A stretch of 64,000 nt of DNA, from NCBI GenBank assembly GCA_036873135.1, contig JAPTYO010000059.1, positions 13,385,066-13,449,065 on the forward strand, in the 5' to 3' direction. Below the pieces are notes generated by a model. The model searched no databases, had not been told where the DNA came from, and saw only the letters and a list, made by a program, of their open reading frames with translations. How positions within the stretch are numbered: position 1 is the first letter of the stretch; each line of letters opens with the position of its first letter. Positions 48,404 through 58,456 of this stretch are shown here, in pieces. Position numbers and translations under genes: made by a program. The stretch is from Clarkia xantiana subsp. parviflora. Lineage: Eukaryota; Streptophyta; Magnoliopsida; Myrtales; Onagraceae.

Positions 48404-49010
48404 TAGGGATGGCAACGGGGCGGGTCGGGGCGGGTTTTCGCAGCCCCGGACCCGCCCCGCGGGTCGGCCTGGCTGACCCGGCCCCGGCCAAATGGCCCTT
48501 TCGGGGCGGGTCGGGTCAACAATCCCGCGGGTCGACCCACGGGGCCCCGACCCGCCCCGCCATGTATGTGAACATTTTTTTTTTTTTTCAATATTAAATA
48601 CAATTTTTTTGTCAAAATATTACATTATATATAAATTAAAAACATAAATATAACACCAATCAAATATAAACAATAAACACATCAAATTCATTACCAATAC
48701 AAATTCAAATCCAAACATCAAATTAACAAATCCTAATAATTTAAATATACTTCTATTTGTAATTTGGTCCATGGTATTTATATATGTACTATATTAACCA
48801 TATTGTTTAGTAAATGTTAGATTATATTAACATAAAAAAAAAATATATATATATATATATTATATATATATATGTATTTCGGGGCGGGTCTACGGGGCCC
48901 CGGGTCTCTAGACCCGGACCCGCCCCGCCCCGAGACCCGCGGGTCGGCGGGTCAAAACCGGGTCGGGGCCCCGCGGGTCAGCGGGGCCCCGAGACCCGTT
49001 GCCATCCCTA
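48404..49010. mobile_element. GC-ended hAT-like MITE (TAGGGATGGCAACGGG)
   Basis: Left end TAGGGATGGCAACGGGGCGG, right end reverse complement TAGGGATGGCAACGGGTCTC. AGAACGAC flanks both sides (48396-48403, 49011-49018), a perfect 8-bp duplication typical of hAT insertions. Both ends are about 150 bp of GGGGCGGG/CCCGACCC-type DNA while the middle is AT-rich, including an AT run near 48842-48875. The frames through the GC-rich arms translate repeats only. Confidence 0.85.
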
Positions 49011-49018
49011 AGAACGAC

Positions 49019-50082
49019 AATACAACCTTTCCACCTGTCTTCGAATCTCTAATAAAAAATCGAACATTCCGTGTACGTCTAGACATGTCCGAGGACATAA
49101 GGGCAGAATAGACATTTAAGTAGTATGTATATATATTATACATATAAACATCTTTTTTAACGGGATGACCTAACTTCTAAGAGGATGAACATTCATCAAA
49201 AGCAATACTAATAATATATTTTATTTTACCCATAGAATAATTTTACATTCAGATCAAGTCATTAGGTAATTTGTATTTTCAAAGTTAAAATCTATGGTAT
49301 TTAAGTACATTGAAATAATCTTTTAAAGGTAATATTCACTTAAATAAATTTTGACATCCAAAATAGTTTTATTTAACACAATTTTTTTAAATATAGTTTA
49401 TTATTAAATCATTAATCTATCAATAAGTTAGATGAACAATTTTAGATAAAAAAATATAATATGTTATGATGTAAGTGTAACACTTATTATATTTCTTAAT
49501 GAATATTAGGTAAAGTTATCATTACGTGTTTTTTTTCTTTCATTTCTACATAAAGAACATAAATACATAATGAATTCATATATTTCAAAAAAATTATGTA
49601 AAATGCTCGGCTAATTTATTTAGATGAAAATTCATTTGTACATAAATATAGTTGAATTTACATCTTTTCGATTATAAAAGAGAATGAATCATCATATTTT
49701 AAGAAAGAAGCTTAACCAAATCTTATAATTGCACAGATCTCTTCTTGTTTGATTCAAAGGTTGAAAATTCGACCGTAAATGTAATAGATTGCATTTTAGA
49801 CAAATTCTAATCAATTGGGTAAATTGTAAATTTTCCCAAAACAAGGGGCATTTTCATGTATGTGATGTGTTGTCATCTATCTCTTCTCTGGTTCGGCCCG
49901 CGAAATGGTCGTTCATCAATCCCCGCTCTGTAACAAACCACTCCGGCGGTCCCGCGAAACCGCTCTCAGTCCCCTCACCGTCAACGTGAAGTGAGAGTCA
50001 CAGAAAGCTGCTGCATAGAGATTGAAGAGCGGCGTGTCTTGTGGACTGGATTGGACAAAGCAGATCATCAGTAACCGCTCTC
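49019..50082. other. Upstream region of the sucrose transporter gene
   Basis: AT-rich DNA to about 49870, then GC-richer leader sequence with TCTCTTCTCTGG and CCGCTCTC runs that is probably the promoter and 5' untranslated region. Confidence 0.45.
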
Positions 50083-53000
50083 ATGGCAATCCCTGAAGCG
50101 GACCGCAATCGGGCGGTCAGACCACGGCTGGTTACATCCCGGACGCCGGCGAGACCACGAGTTCAGCTCCGGCGACTTTTCCGCGTGGCTTCCGTAGCGT
50201 GCGGCATCCAATTCGGCTGGGCGCTTCAGCTGTCGCTGCTGACTCCTTACGTGCAGGAGCTTGGCATCCCTCACGCCTGGGCCAGCATCATATGGCTCTG
50301 CGGGCCTCTATCTGGCCTCATTGTCCAGCCTCTAGTGGGCCACATGAGCGATCGCTGCAACAGCCGATTCGGCCGTCGGAGGCCTTTCATCGTCGCCGGA
50401 GCTATGTCGATCGCCGTCGCAGTTTTGATAATTGGTCATTCCGCTGATATCGGGTGGTTGCTTGGAGATAGAGGCAGCACCCGGCCCCGAGCAATTGGTG
50501 CTTTCATATTTGGGTTTTGGATCCTTGATGTTGCTAATAACATGACTCAGGGTCCTTGCCGAGCTCTGCTAGCTGATCTTACTGGTATGGTAACTTTGAG
50601 CTCAACTGCACTGTTCTTCGATTCATTATTTGATTTTCTCCATCTGAAATCTTGGCTGTTGATTGATGCATTGCAACATTATTTTATAGGACCAGACGGG
50701 TTTTTATGGAAAAAAATAATTAGTGGTTTTGTCCTTAGTTTATTTTATTCACTTCAGTTTGATATTTTCAGACATTTCTATTCCCGTTTATTATCAAATA
50801 ATTCAGATTTCAGAGACAATGTGTCTCCTTTATATTAACTTATTAGATTTGGTACCCTCATGCCTCAGGGCCTCATTCTTCCATGTTCATTTCTGACTAA
50901 CATTCTTTGGTTTGAAGTTAGAATGTAGATGTATGATGTGTATAAATGAGAAGAAGAGAGGTTTTTGCATTGTTCGTGATGGTTGGAAACATTTTTTCGG
51001 TATTACCACGATCTTGTTGATGTAAGGGTCACTGGTAACTAAGTAAACTAAACTGATCTTGTTGTCTGTTGAGGATGGTACAAGATAAGCGGTTTCTGTT
51101 ATGATCCCTCTTACTTTCCGAGTCAAAATTTTAATCTTGTTGTGGTCTAATTACTTTTAGTTGTGATACTTCGATTTCATAGTTTAACCCCTTAGAGGAG
51201 ATCATTTCACTGAAAGTTTAGCCTATGCTTCAAGTCATTATAGGAAGTACCACTGAATTCCACCAAATTTCTGGAATTCTGATTTCTGAAAACCCCTTAG
51301 AGGAGATCATTTTATAGGAAGTGCCATTACAGGAATCGTATGGGATGTGGGATTAAGATTTATACCTAGGGGACTCAAATAGTATCTATAACTATGGAAA
51401 ATAATCTCTAACGAAATAAGGCCTTCATGCTCTTTTCTTCACCTCTCGAGGGAGCTTGACTTTCTTTTTGGTCATTTGATGCATGAAACCCATATGTAGG
51501 TCACCTTCACTTTAGTTGCAGCTATATATTTCTAATTTTTGTGTCCTTCACTTTGGAAAAACTTTGACTAGGTCATTCTTCAGTACTTGGATCAAATGCT
51601 CTAGGAATTTTGTTGACATTTGATTTCAGCTTGAATTTCTCTGTCCTCAGGGAAGGATCACCGAAGAACACGAGTGGCAAATGCATACTTCTCATTATTT
51701 ATGGCTGTTGGAAATATTCTTGGTTTTGCCACTGGTGCATTCAGTGGATGGTACAAGGTTTTTCCATTTACAAGGAATGAGGCTTGCGATATCAATTGTG
51801 CCAATCTGAAGGCAGCTTTCTTCCTGGATATCATATTTATCGTCACTACTACGTATCTAAGCATCTCGGCAGCTCAAGAGGTGCCTCTTGGTTCAAGTGA
51901 TAGATCCACAGTAGACGAAGGACACTCTGGTGTTGCTGAAGAAGCATTCATGTGGGAGCTCTTTGGGACATTCAGATACTTCTCTGGATCTGTATGGATA
52001 ATATTGCTTGTTACTGCCCTGACTTGGATTGGCTGGTTTCCTTTTCTACTATTTGATACCGATTGGATGGGTCGTGAAATCTACGGTGGCAAGCCCAATG
52101 AAGGGCAAAACTATAATACGGGAGTCAGGATTGGCGCATTAGGGCTCATGCTGCAATCAGTAGTTCTTGGAATAACGTCAGTGCTCATGGAGAAGCTGTG
52201 TAGCAAGTGGGGAGCTGGGTTCGTCTGGGGGATCTCCAACATTGTTATGGCTCTTTGCTTTATGGGCATGCTTGTTGTTACATACATCAATAAAGTGAAT
52301 TTAGGCCATCCCCATAATTATCCATCTAATGGCATCGTAATTGCTGCAGTGGGGATTTTTGCTGTGCTTGGAATTCCTCTGGCGGTAAGGTTTTCTGAAT
52401 GATCATTCGGTTCTTATGTGGATATACTACACTTAAAAGTGATTTGTATATCTTATCGCAGATTACTTACAGTGTTCCTTATGCGTTGATTTCAACACGT
52501 ATTGAGTCACTGGGTCTTGGCCAAGGTATGTTCGTCATATTGCTCTCTCAGAAGCTCTTCAAGGTTGCGATGGCATGTCTATTATAATTTATTGAGGTGA
52601 AATGCTGCTTAAATTACTCTTGGTTCATGTAGGGTTATCCATGGGTGTTCTGAACCTGGCAATAGTAATCCCACAGGTATAAGTTGTTTCACTCTCCTCT
52701 TTCTTCTCACATTGGTTATGTGCCTGTATCTTTTCTTTTCTTGTGCAGTAATTGGTGTTATTATATAGGGTTAAGAACCTAAAAACAGTCTCAACTATAG
52801 ACCATAATGCTAATTGATGTCCCGGATTTAAAATGTTGATATTCGGTGTCCCAACTATTAGATTTGTTGATTTCCACTTTTTTCTCTTAAAATTAGCATA
52901 ACAATAATATGTTTTTAAGCATCAAATAAGCATAAACCATGAAACTTCGAAAAAGTGGAAAAACTAGCGAACATACTGATAACGTAGTTGAAGTCCTTCA

Positions 53001-53865
53001 AAAAAGAGTTAAAAACCTATAAACTGTCTGAAGTTTGCTCCACGTTGGTGTCTGAAGTTTAAAATGTTGAAATGGATAGTTCCAAGTTTCATTTTAGTTG
53101 AAAATTAGTGTCTTCGCGCGTCTTTTCCTCTCCCTTCAAACATTTTCATCGACCATTTCACCTACTCATAATCCATCACTCTTTACTTTTTAAAAAATCG
53201 CTAAATATCTTCCAAAACTTGAACATCCGAAAGAAATAGTTTTCAGCAGAGTGGTATGGAGTGATTTTCAGCAACAATAGAGCGATATTTACTTATGCGG
53301 ATGTGGCCACCTTATTAGGTGACGGTCCCGGCAAGGTGACGAGAATGGAGCGTGCATGAGAGCTGCTTTTGATAGCCAGTTTCGTCGGGATTGACTTCTC
53401 TAAAGCAATCACACCGAGACATCAAATTTCAACAAAAATGAAACCCGAGACTGTCCATTTTAACATTTTAAACTTCAGACACCAAAATCTCACATAGAGC
53501 AAACTTCAGACAGTTTATAGGTTCTTAACCCTTCAAAAAATCAAGAACATTGATAGCTTCCAGGCACCTATATGTTTCACAGTTTACAGAATAGGAACCG
53601 AATATGAATTTGTTGTCTTGCCATTTCTTTTCTGGGATCTCAACTGAAGAATTCTTGGTGTTGTGATAATTCTTCTGAACACACTCTACACTACACACAG
53701 GTGGTGGTTTCGGTTGGAAGTGGTCCGTGGGATCAGTTGTTTGGAGGCGGAAATTCACCAGCTTTTGCCGTAGCAGCACTGGCGTCCATTGCAGCTGGAC
53801 TTTTATCCATTCTGGCTATCCCACGATCAAGTCCTGCCCAAAAGCCGAGAACTATCATCATATGA
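50083..53865 (+). CDS. SUT4: Sucrose/H+ symporter, SUC4/SUT4 type
   Basis: Twelve-helix major-facilitator protein that moves sucrose with protons; family members of this clade mostly sit in the tonoplast and release vacuolar sucrose. Exons: 50083-50584, 51651-52384, 52462-52525, 52633-52676 and 53701-53865, giving 502 residues. Diagnostic stretches include [35 protein letters not shown] with the conserved His, RRRPFIVAG, and [18 protein letters not shown]. Further on come [13 protein letters not shown] and [16 protein letters not shown]. The short central loop and N-terminus place it in the SUC4 clade. The frame extends upstream to 50041 without an ATG; 50083 is the first ATG. Intron 4 (52677-53700) carries nested MITEs, and two foldback elements follow the gene. 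Confidence 0.94.
52768..53005. mobile_element. Truncated MULE-like element in SUT4 intron 4
   Basis: Begins GGGTTAAGAACCTAAAAACA and follows the element at 57866-58236 block by block (ATTCGGTGTCCCAACTATTAG, AAATAAGCATAAACCATGA). It stops where the 53.0-kb element inserted; no matching right arm is found beyond it. Confidence 0.6.
53006..53531. mobile_element. Mutator-like MITE in SUT4 intron 4, 9-bp duplication
   Basis: Left arm GAGTTAAAAACCTATAAACT, right arm reverse complement GGGTTAAGAACCTATAAACT, continuing as inverted copies for about 110 bp (GTCTGAAGTTTGCTC, TTTAAAATGTTGAAATGG). TTCAAAAAA flanks both sides (52997-53005, 53532-53540), a perfect 9-bp target duplication. It is nested in an older element of the same family, entirely within the intron and about 170 bp before exon 5. 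Confidence 0.87.
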
Positions 53866-54035
53866 GAGGTATTATACAACTTACATCCCTCTTTTATCTT
53901 CTCTCAGTGCAACAATACAAACAACCTGCACAATTTTATTTTGATGAAGCCAATCCATTCCTAGCCTATCTATGTGATATTATAACTTTGATTGCAGTAT
54001 TTTTCTACCCTATATATCTTATCTTTGTGAGGAGT

Positions 54036-54242
54036 GATAGAGATACATAGTAGTGATGGTTTCTGTAATTACAACACTTTGTGATAGGGTATATAGTGTA
54101 CTAATATTTTCCTATTACACAAATATACCCTTATCTTTGTAAGATGTTACAAATATACCCAAATAGGAAAATGTTAGTGCACTATATACCCTATCACAAA
54201 GTGCCGTAATTACAGAAACCATCACTACTGTGTATCTCTATC
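54036..54242. repeat. 207-bp foldback downstream of SUT4
   Basis: GATAGAGATACATAGTAGTG at the left is matched by the reverse complement GATAGAGATACACAGTAGTG at the right, and the arms stay paired for about 90 bp around a short AT-rich loop. It lies 170 bp after the SUT4 stop codon, probably within the 3' untranslated region, and would make a long hairpin in the transcript. No clear target duplication. Confidence 0.8.
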
Positions 54243-54825
54243 AAGGAGCTGCTTCTTTCCTATCCATGTAAGTCTAAGAGATTGGATCTGCCAGAAGCCA
54301 ACAATGGATGTGTTAGAAATGAGCGGCTAGAAACGTCCATTTGCTCGATTTGCCAAAATCGGTTTTTATCAGTGCATGCAAGAAATCTGATAGGAAGCAG
54401 TTTGCTGTTGTTGTTGCTGCTGGTGTACATAAATGTATTATGGAGTTGTATATGCAGCAAGAAACAAGCAGTTCATACTTTGTGTGTAGATAAATTATTG
54501 TTACATACATATAAAATCATCATGAGTTGAGTGTCATTTGCTAATTCTCTTACCCAGGTTTGTCATTTGCTATAGGCTATAGCTCTGCAGTGAAAGCCAA
54601 TTTTCTAGTTGTGCAAATGAATATAGACCATATACTGATATACATATTGTGTGGATGTTGGCAGCAAGGTACCAAGTTTGAGAGAGACATATAGTTGGGA
54701 TTCGTATATTATACCCCAAAAGCTAACGACAGGGAATCCATGATTCCATTTTGTGAAGTACACGTGGCTGCATAGTGACTGGCGTGAATTAAATGATGCT
54801 CCATTTTCTAAACACAATAAACTAT
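54243..54825. other. Spacer downstream of SUT4
   Basis: Small overlapping frames on both strands look random. No gene or RNA signal. Confidence 0.4.
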
Positions 54826-55605
54826 GGGCTAAAAACACAAAAGGAGCACGAATGTTTGTCCAAGTTGCCAAAAGGGGTCTAAATTGAAAAATGATATTAT
54901 TAAGGGCCTGAATTTTGAGTTATGTTTATATGAGAGGTCTCCGTCTATTTTTTCTGTTAAAAGTGACGGAAAGAGGTCACATGCTTGGCATGTGACAGAA
55001 AATAAATTGAAAACCCGAAAATGCTCTCCGACCAAAGTGTGCCCCTCATATGCTTGACCTAAAAAGACGAAAATACCCTTTAAGCAACCACGGCTCCGGC
55101 GACCACCACCACCACCCCGACTCCGGCAACCACCACCCGGCTCCTGCGACCACCACCCAGCTCCGGCGACCACCACCCCGACTCCGGCGACCGCCAAAAA
55201 AGCTCCGATCAGAGCTTTTTTGGCGGGTGTCGGGGTGGTGGTCGCCGGAGCCGGGTGGTGGGCGCCGGAGCTGGGTGGTGGTCATTGGAGCCGGGTGGTG
55301 ATTGCCGGAGTCGGGGTGGTGGTCGCCGGGGAGGTGGCCGGAGCTGTGGTGGCCTTGGGCATAATTAGTGTGCAGGGGTATTTTAGACATTTCACATTTC
55401 ATTAATTAAACTGATAAATTGTATAATAATTGCAAAATGGTAATTTTGTCATTTCACGTGATTCCGTACATTTAACAGAAAATTTGGACGGAAACCAGAA
55501 AAAACACAAACATGAAAATTCAGGCCCTTAATAATACCATTTTTCAATTCAGACCTCTTTTGGCAACATGGACAAACATTCAGGCCCCTATTGTGTTCTT
55601 AACCC
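54826..55605. mobile_element. 780-bp foldback element with GC-rich palindromic core
   Basis: Left GGGCTAAAAACACAAAAGGA, right reverse complement GGGTTAAGAACACAATAGGG. Both continue with GAATGTTTGTCC and further inverted blocks (AAGGGCCTGAATTTT). The core (55080-55340) is an inverted pair of CTCCGGCGACCACCACC-type minisatellites meeting at AGCTCCGATCAGAGCT (about 55200-55216). Such long inverted arms suggest a Mutator-like MITE, but the flanks show no clear 9-bp duplication. Frames through the core only translate the repeat. Confidence 0.75.
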
Positions 55606-56381
55606 TAATTTTTGTTTTTCAAATAAAGGAATGGACTACTAGTGAGGATTCCTGCTACTAGAGTAGCTTAGTATATTTAAAAGGCTGTGGACAAGATATA
55701 ATTTAATATTTTAATCATGTTACTTCGAGGTAATGCTCTGAAGAGTTTCAAATCTGAAATTTTAAAGTCAAATTACATTAAAATAAGAGCTCTTAACCAC
55801 TAAATTACTGTTGTTGGTGTTCCATCCTTGATAAATTAAAAACATTCTCAACTATGATTTACGTTACAATTTAGTGTTTCTGCTTTATTTTTTTGCGATT
55901 CAATGCTCAAAATATTAGATTCAGTGTTTTCTATTTTAAGGTCTGATTTTGGTGTTTTTGTTATTTATTTTTTTCGAAGTATAATATTTATTACTCATGG
56001 TTTGAACTTCTTTAATGTTTAAAAATTATATTCTTCTGTTGTTAATTTTGAAATAAAAAATAGAAAGCAACAAATCTAATACATAATAAATTGAATCGCA
56101 GGAATAACTGAAACACTAAAATAAATCGCCACAAAAAAAATCATAAAATCCATGGATCATAGAATCCCAAGTGCCGGACATAGTAGAGACGTGGCTATCC
56201 CTATTGCCTATCAAGATGATTGTTAAGCAAAACACCATATCCATCCATCCATATATCTCTTCAATACATCCTCCTCCTCACAATCAAAACCCCTTTTTCT
56301 TTACTTCACTCCATTACATTGTGAGTGACTTACAACAAATTTCCTTACTTCCTGCAAAACACTACCAAATAAGCTGCAGAA
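55606..56381. other. Spacer and promoter region of PSBS
   Basis: To about 56130 a decayed repeat related to the GGGTTAAGAACC family is likely (ATTTAGTGTTTCTGC, ACACTAAAATAAAT). The 56150-56381 stretch is the probable PSBS promoter and leader, with CATCCATCCATATATCTC serving as a TATA-containing stretch. Confidence 0.4.
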
Positions 56382-57684
56382 ATGGCTCAAGCAGCGCTGG
56401 TTGCATCCAGCGTTTCTCGCCACGTGCTGAAGAACGACCGCATGATTCCGCGTTTGAGACCGCAAACCTCGATTTCGCAGCAGCTTCGGTTTAACCCTTT
56501 TGGTTCGGTTTCTTCGTCGTCGGGTCGCCGGGGTGAATTAACCGGCATTGTTGCTCTTTTCAAGTCCAAAGCCAAAGCCCCAGCTCCAAAGAAGGTTATT
56601 TATACCTAATCTCTATCTCTATATGCGCAATGTAATGAAATGAAGCATCAGACAATACAAATGATACTTATGGATGCATTCGACAGGCGCCGAAACCGAA
56701 AGTCGAGGACGGCATATTCGGAACTTCGGGAGGGATTGGTTTCACTAAGGAGAATGAACTCTTTGTTGGTCGTGTTGCTATGATTGGTTTTGCTGTAAGT
56801 AACCTACCTATCTCTTCTTATCATTATCATTAGGCTTAATAGCTAGCTTATTTATTTGGGTAGATGTCATCGTTTTCCTCAAATGTATCTATCTTGTTTA
56901 ATTATGTTCCTTTTTATCAAATCTACACAAAAAATCCAAATTTTCAATTTTTGTTTTTCTAACTAGAATATCAACATTATTTTAAATCTGAAAAGTTAAC
57001 AACGTCACATAACATATAATCTGAGACTAATTCCACAAGCAGTTGAGTGAGATAGCTACTGAATAAGAGTTAGTTGATTTTGGATGACAATGTAGGCATC
57101 TATATTGGGTGAAGCTATAACAGGGAAAGGAATCTTAGCACAACTAAACCTCGAAACCGGAGTCCCGATCTACGAGGCCGAGCCGCTCCTCCTCTTCTTC
57201 ATCCTCTTCACCCTGCTCGGAGCCATTGGAGCTCTCGGTGACCGTGGCAGATTCGTGGACGACCCTCCTGCCGGAATCGCCGGAGCTGTCATCCCTCCCG
57301 GGAAAAACCTCAGATCTGCCCTCGGCCTCAAAGACGGAGGTATAATATACACACTATCTTCATCATCTATACATTTTGCAGTTTAGGGTTAAGTTTAGGG
57401 TTAGGGTTTCTTTGGTGGTACTGATACGATGTTCGTCAGGTCCTCTGTTCGGGTTCACAAAGTCGAACGAGCTCTTCGTGGGGAGACTGGCGCAGCTAGG
57501 GTTTGCTTTCTCCCTCATCGGTGAGATTATCACCGGGAAGGGAGCTCTGGCTCAGCTCAACGTGGAGACCGGTGTTCCGATCAATGAAATCGAACCCCTT
57601 GTGTTGTTCAACGTTTTGTTTTTCTTCATCGCCGCTCTAAACCCAGGAACTGGTAAATTCGTGACGGACGAGGAAGAAGATTAG
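56382..57684 (+). CDS. PSBS: Photosystem II 22 kDa protein PsbS, chloroplastic
   Basis: Thylakoid protein that senses lumen acidity and switches on energy-dependent quenching of excess light. Four exons: 56382-56594, 56687-56794, 57096-57339 and 57440-57684, giving a 269-residue precursor. Exon 1 encodes a Ser/Arg-rich plastid transit peptide. The mature part is an internal duplication: (G)FTKENELFVGRVAMIGFA...GEAITGKGILAQLNLETGVP and FTKSNELFVGRLAQLGFAFS...GEIITGKGALAQLNVETGVP, each ending in a membrane helix, for four helices in all. The GVPIYEAEPL and GVPINEIEPL segments contain the lumen-facing glutamates that bind protons. The chain ends in an acidic TDEEED tail. Complete, no lesion seen. 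Confidence 0.96.
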
Positions 57685-57865
57685 ACAGTTGGGTAGGGTT
57701 AATTCAGTGTGCTTGTGTTTATTAAGAGTTGGTTTGTATCACAATCTATGTATTATTATGCAAAATAACACTGCATTTTGTTGTGCATGGTATCCAAAAC
57801 CAGCTCTAATCATAAAATCTTAAATCCTTGTTGTAACTGTGATCTGAGATTTTTCATCTGAAACA

Positions 57866-58236
57866 GGGTTAAGAACCTATAAACGGTCGCAATTGTAAGT
57901 TATGTTGTTAATAATCGCTATTTCAGATTTAAAATATAGATATTCAATGTCTCAACTATCAGATTAGTTAATTTCCACATTTTCCTCTTAATACTGACGG
58001 AACAAAAACAATTTTGTAAATATCAAATAAGCATAAACCATGAGCAACTAGCAACCTAACTGATACTTCGGAAAATTGAAAAAACATGTTTTTGCGGCTT
58101 AACTGGCAAAATCATTCGAAAAATGTGAAAAGCAACAAATCTGATAGTTGGAGCACCGAATATTAACATTTTATATATGGGACAACGATTAACAACATGA
58201 CACCTATATTTGGAATTGTTTCTAAATTCTTAACCC
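57866..58236. mobile_element. MULE-like MITE downstream of PSBS
   Basis: Left GGGTTAAGAACCTATAAACG, right reverse complement GGGTTAAGAATTTAGAAACA; 371 bp, non-coding. It shares its interior with the truncated copy at 52768 in the SUT4 intron. The flanks do not form a clear 9-bp duplication, so the copy is old. It ends about 220 bp from the UFC1 stop codon. Confidence 0.65.
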
Positions 58237-58456
58237 TTTGTTATATCCATAAACTACACAACATTCTGAAGAGATTGTCTAAACTCTCAATATAAAATTT
58301 CTTCATGAAATTTTCCAGCATACAACTTCTTCAAATTCGAAGATCTTATTGCATATATCTATCGCAGTAGATCGGTTATAACCATACCAAACAGGAGATA
58401 TAATTTGCTCCTAAGTTTTTCTCCGGTGAAGCTCGATTTATATAGAAAGATCCACA

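Noticed and set aside
48409..48615. Gly/Pro/Arg-rich frames in the GC-rich arms at 48.4 and 48.9 kb
   Set aside because: By-products of the hAT MITE arms.
50041..50082. 14-residue N-terminal extension of the sucrose transporter
   Set aside because: The extension starts with GTG, not ATG; family N-termini fit the ATG at 50083.
55046..55402. Pro/His- or Gly-rich frames on both strands
   Set aside because: They are translations of the mirrored GC-rich minisatellite in the foldback element.
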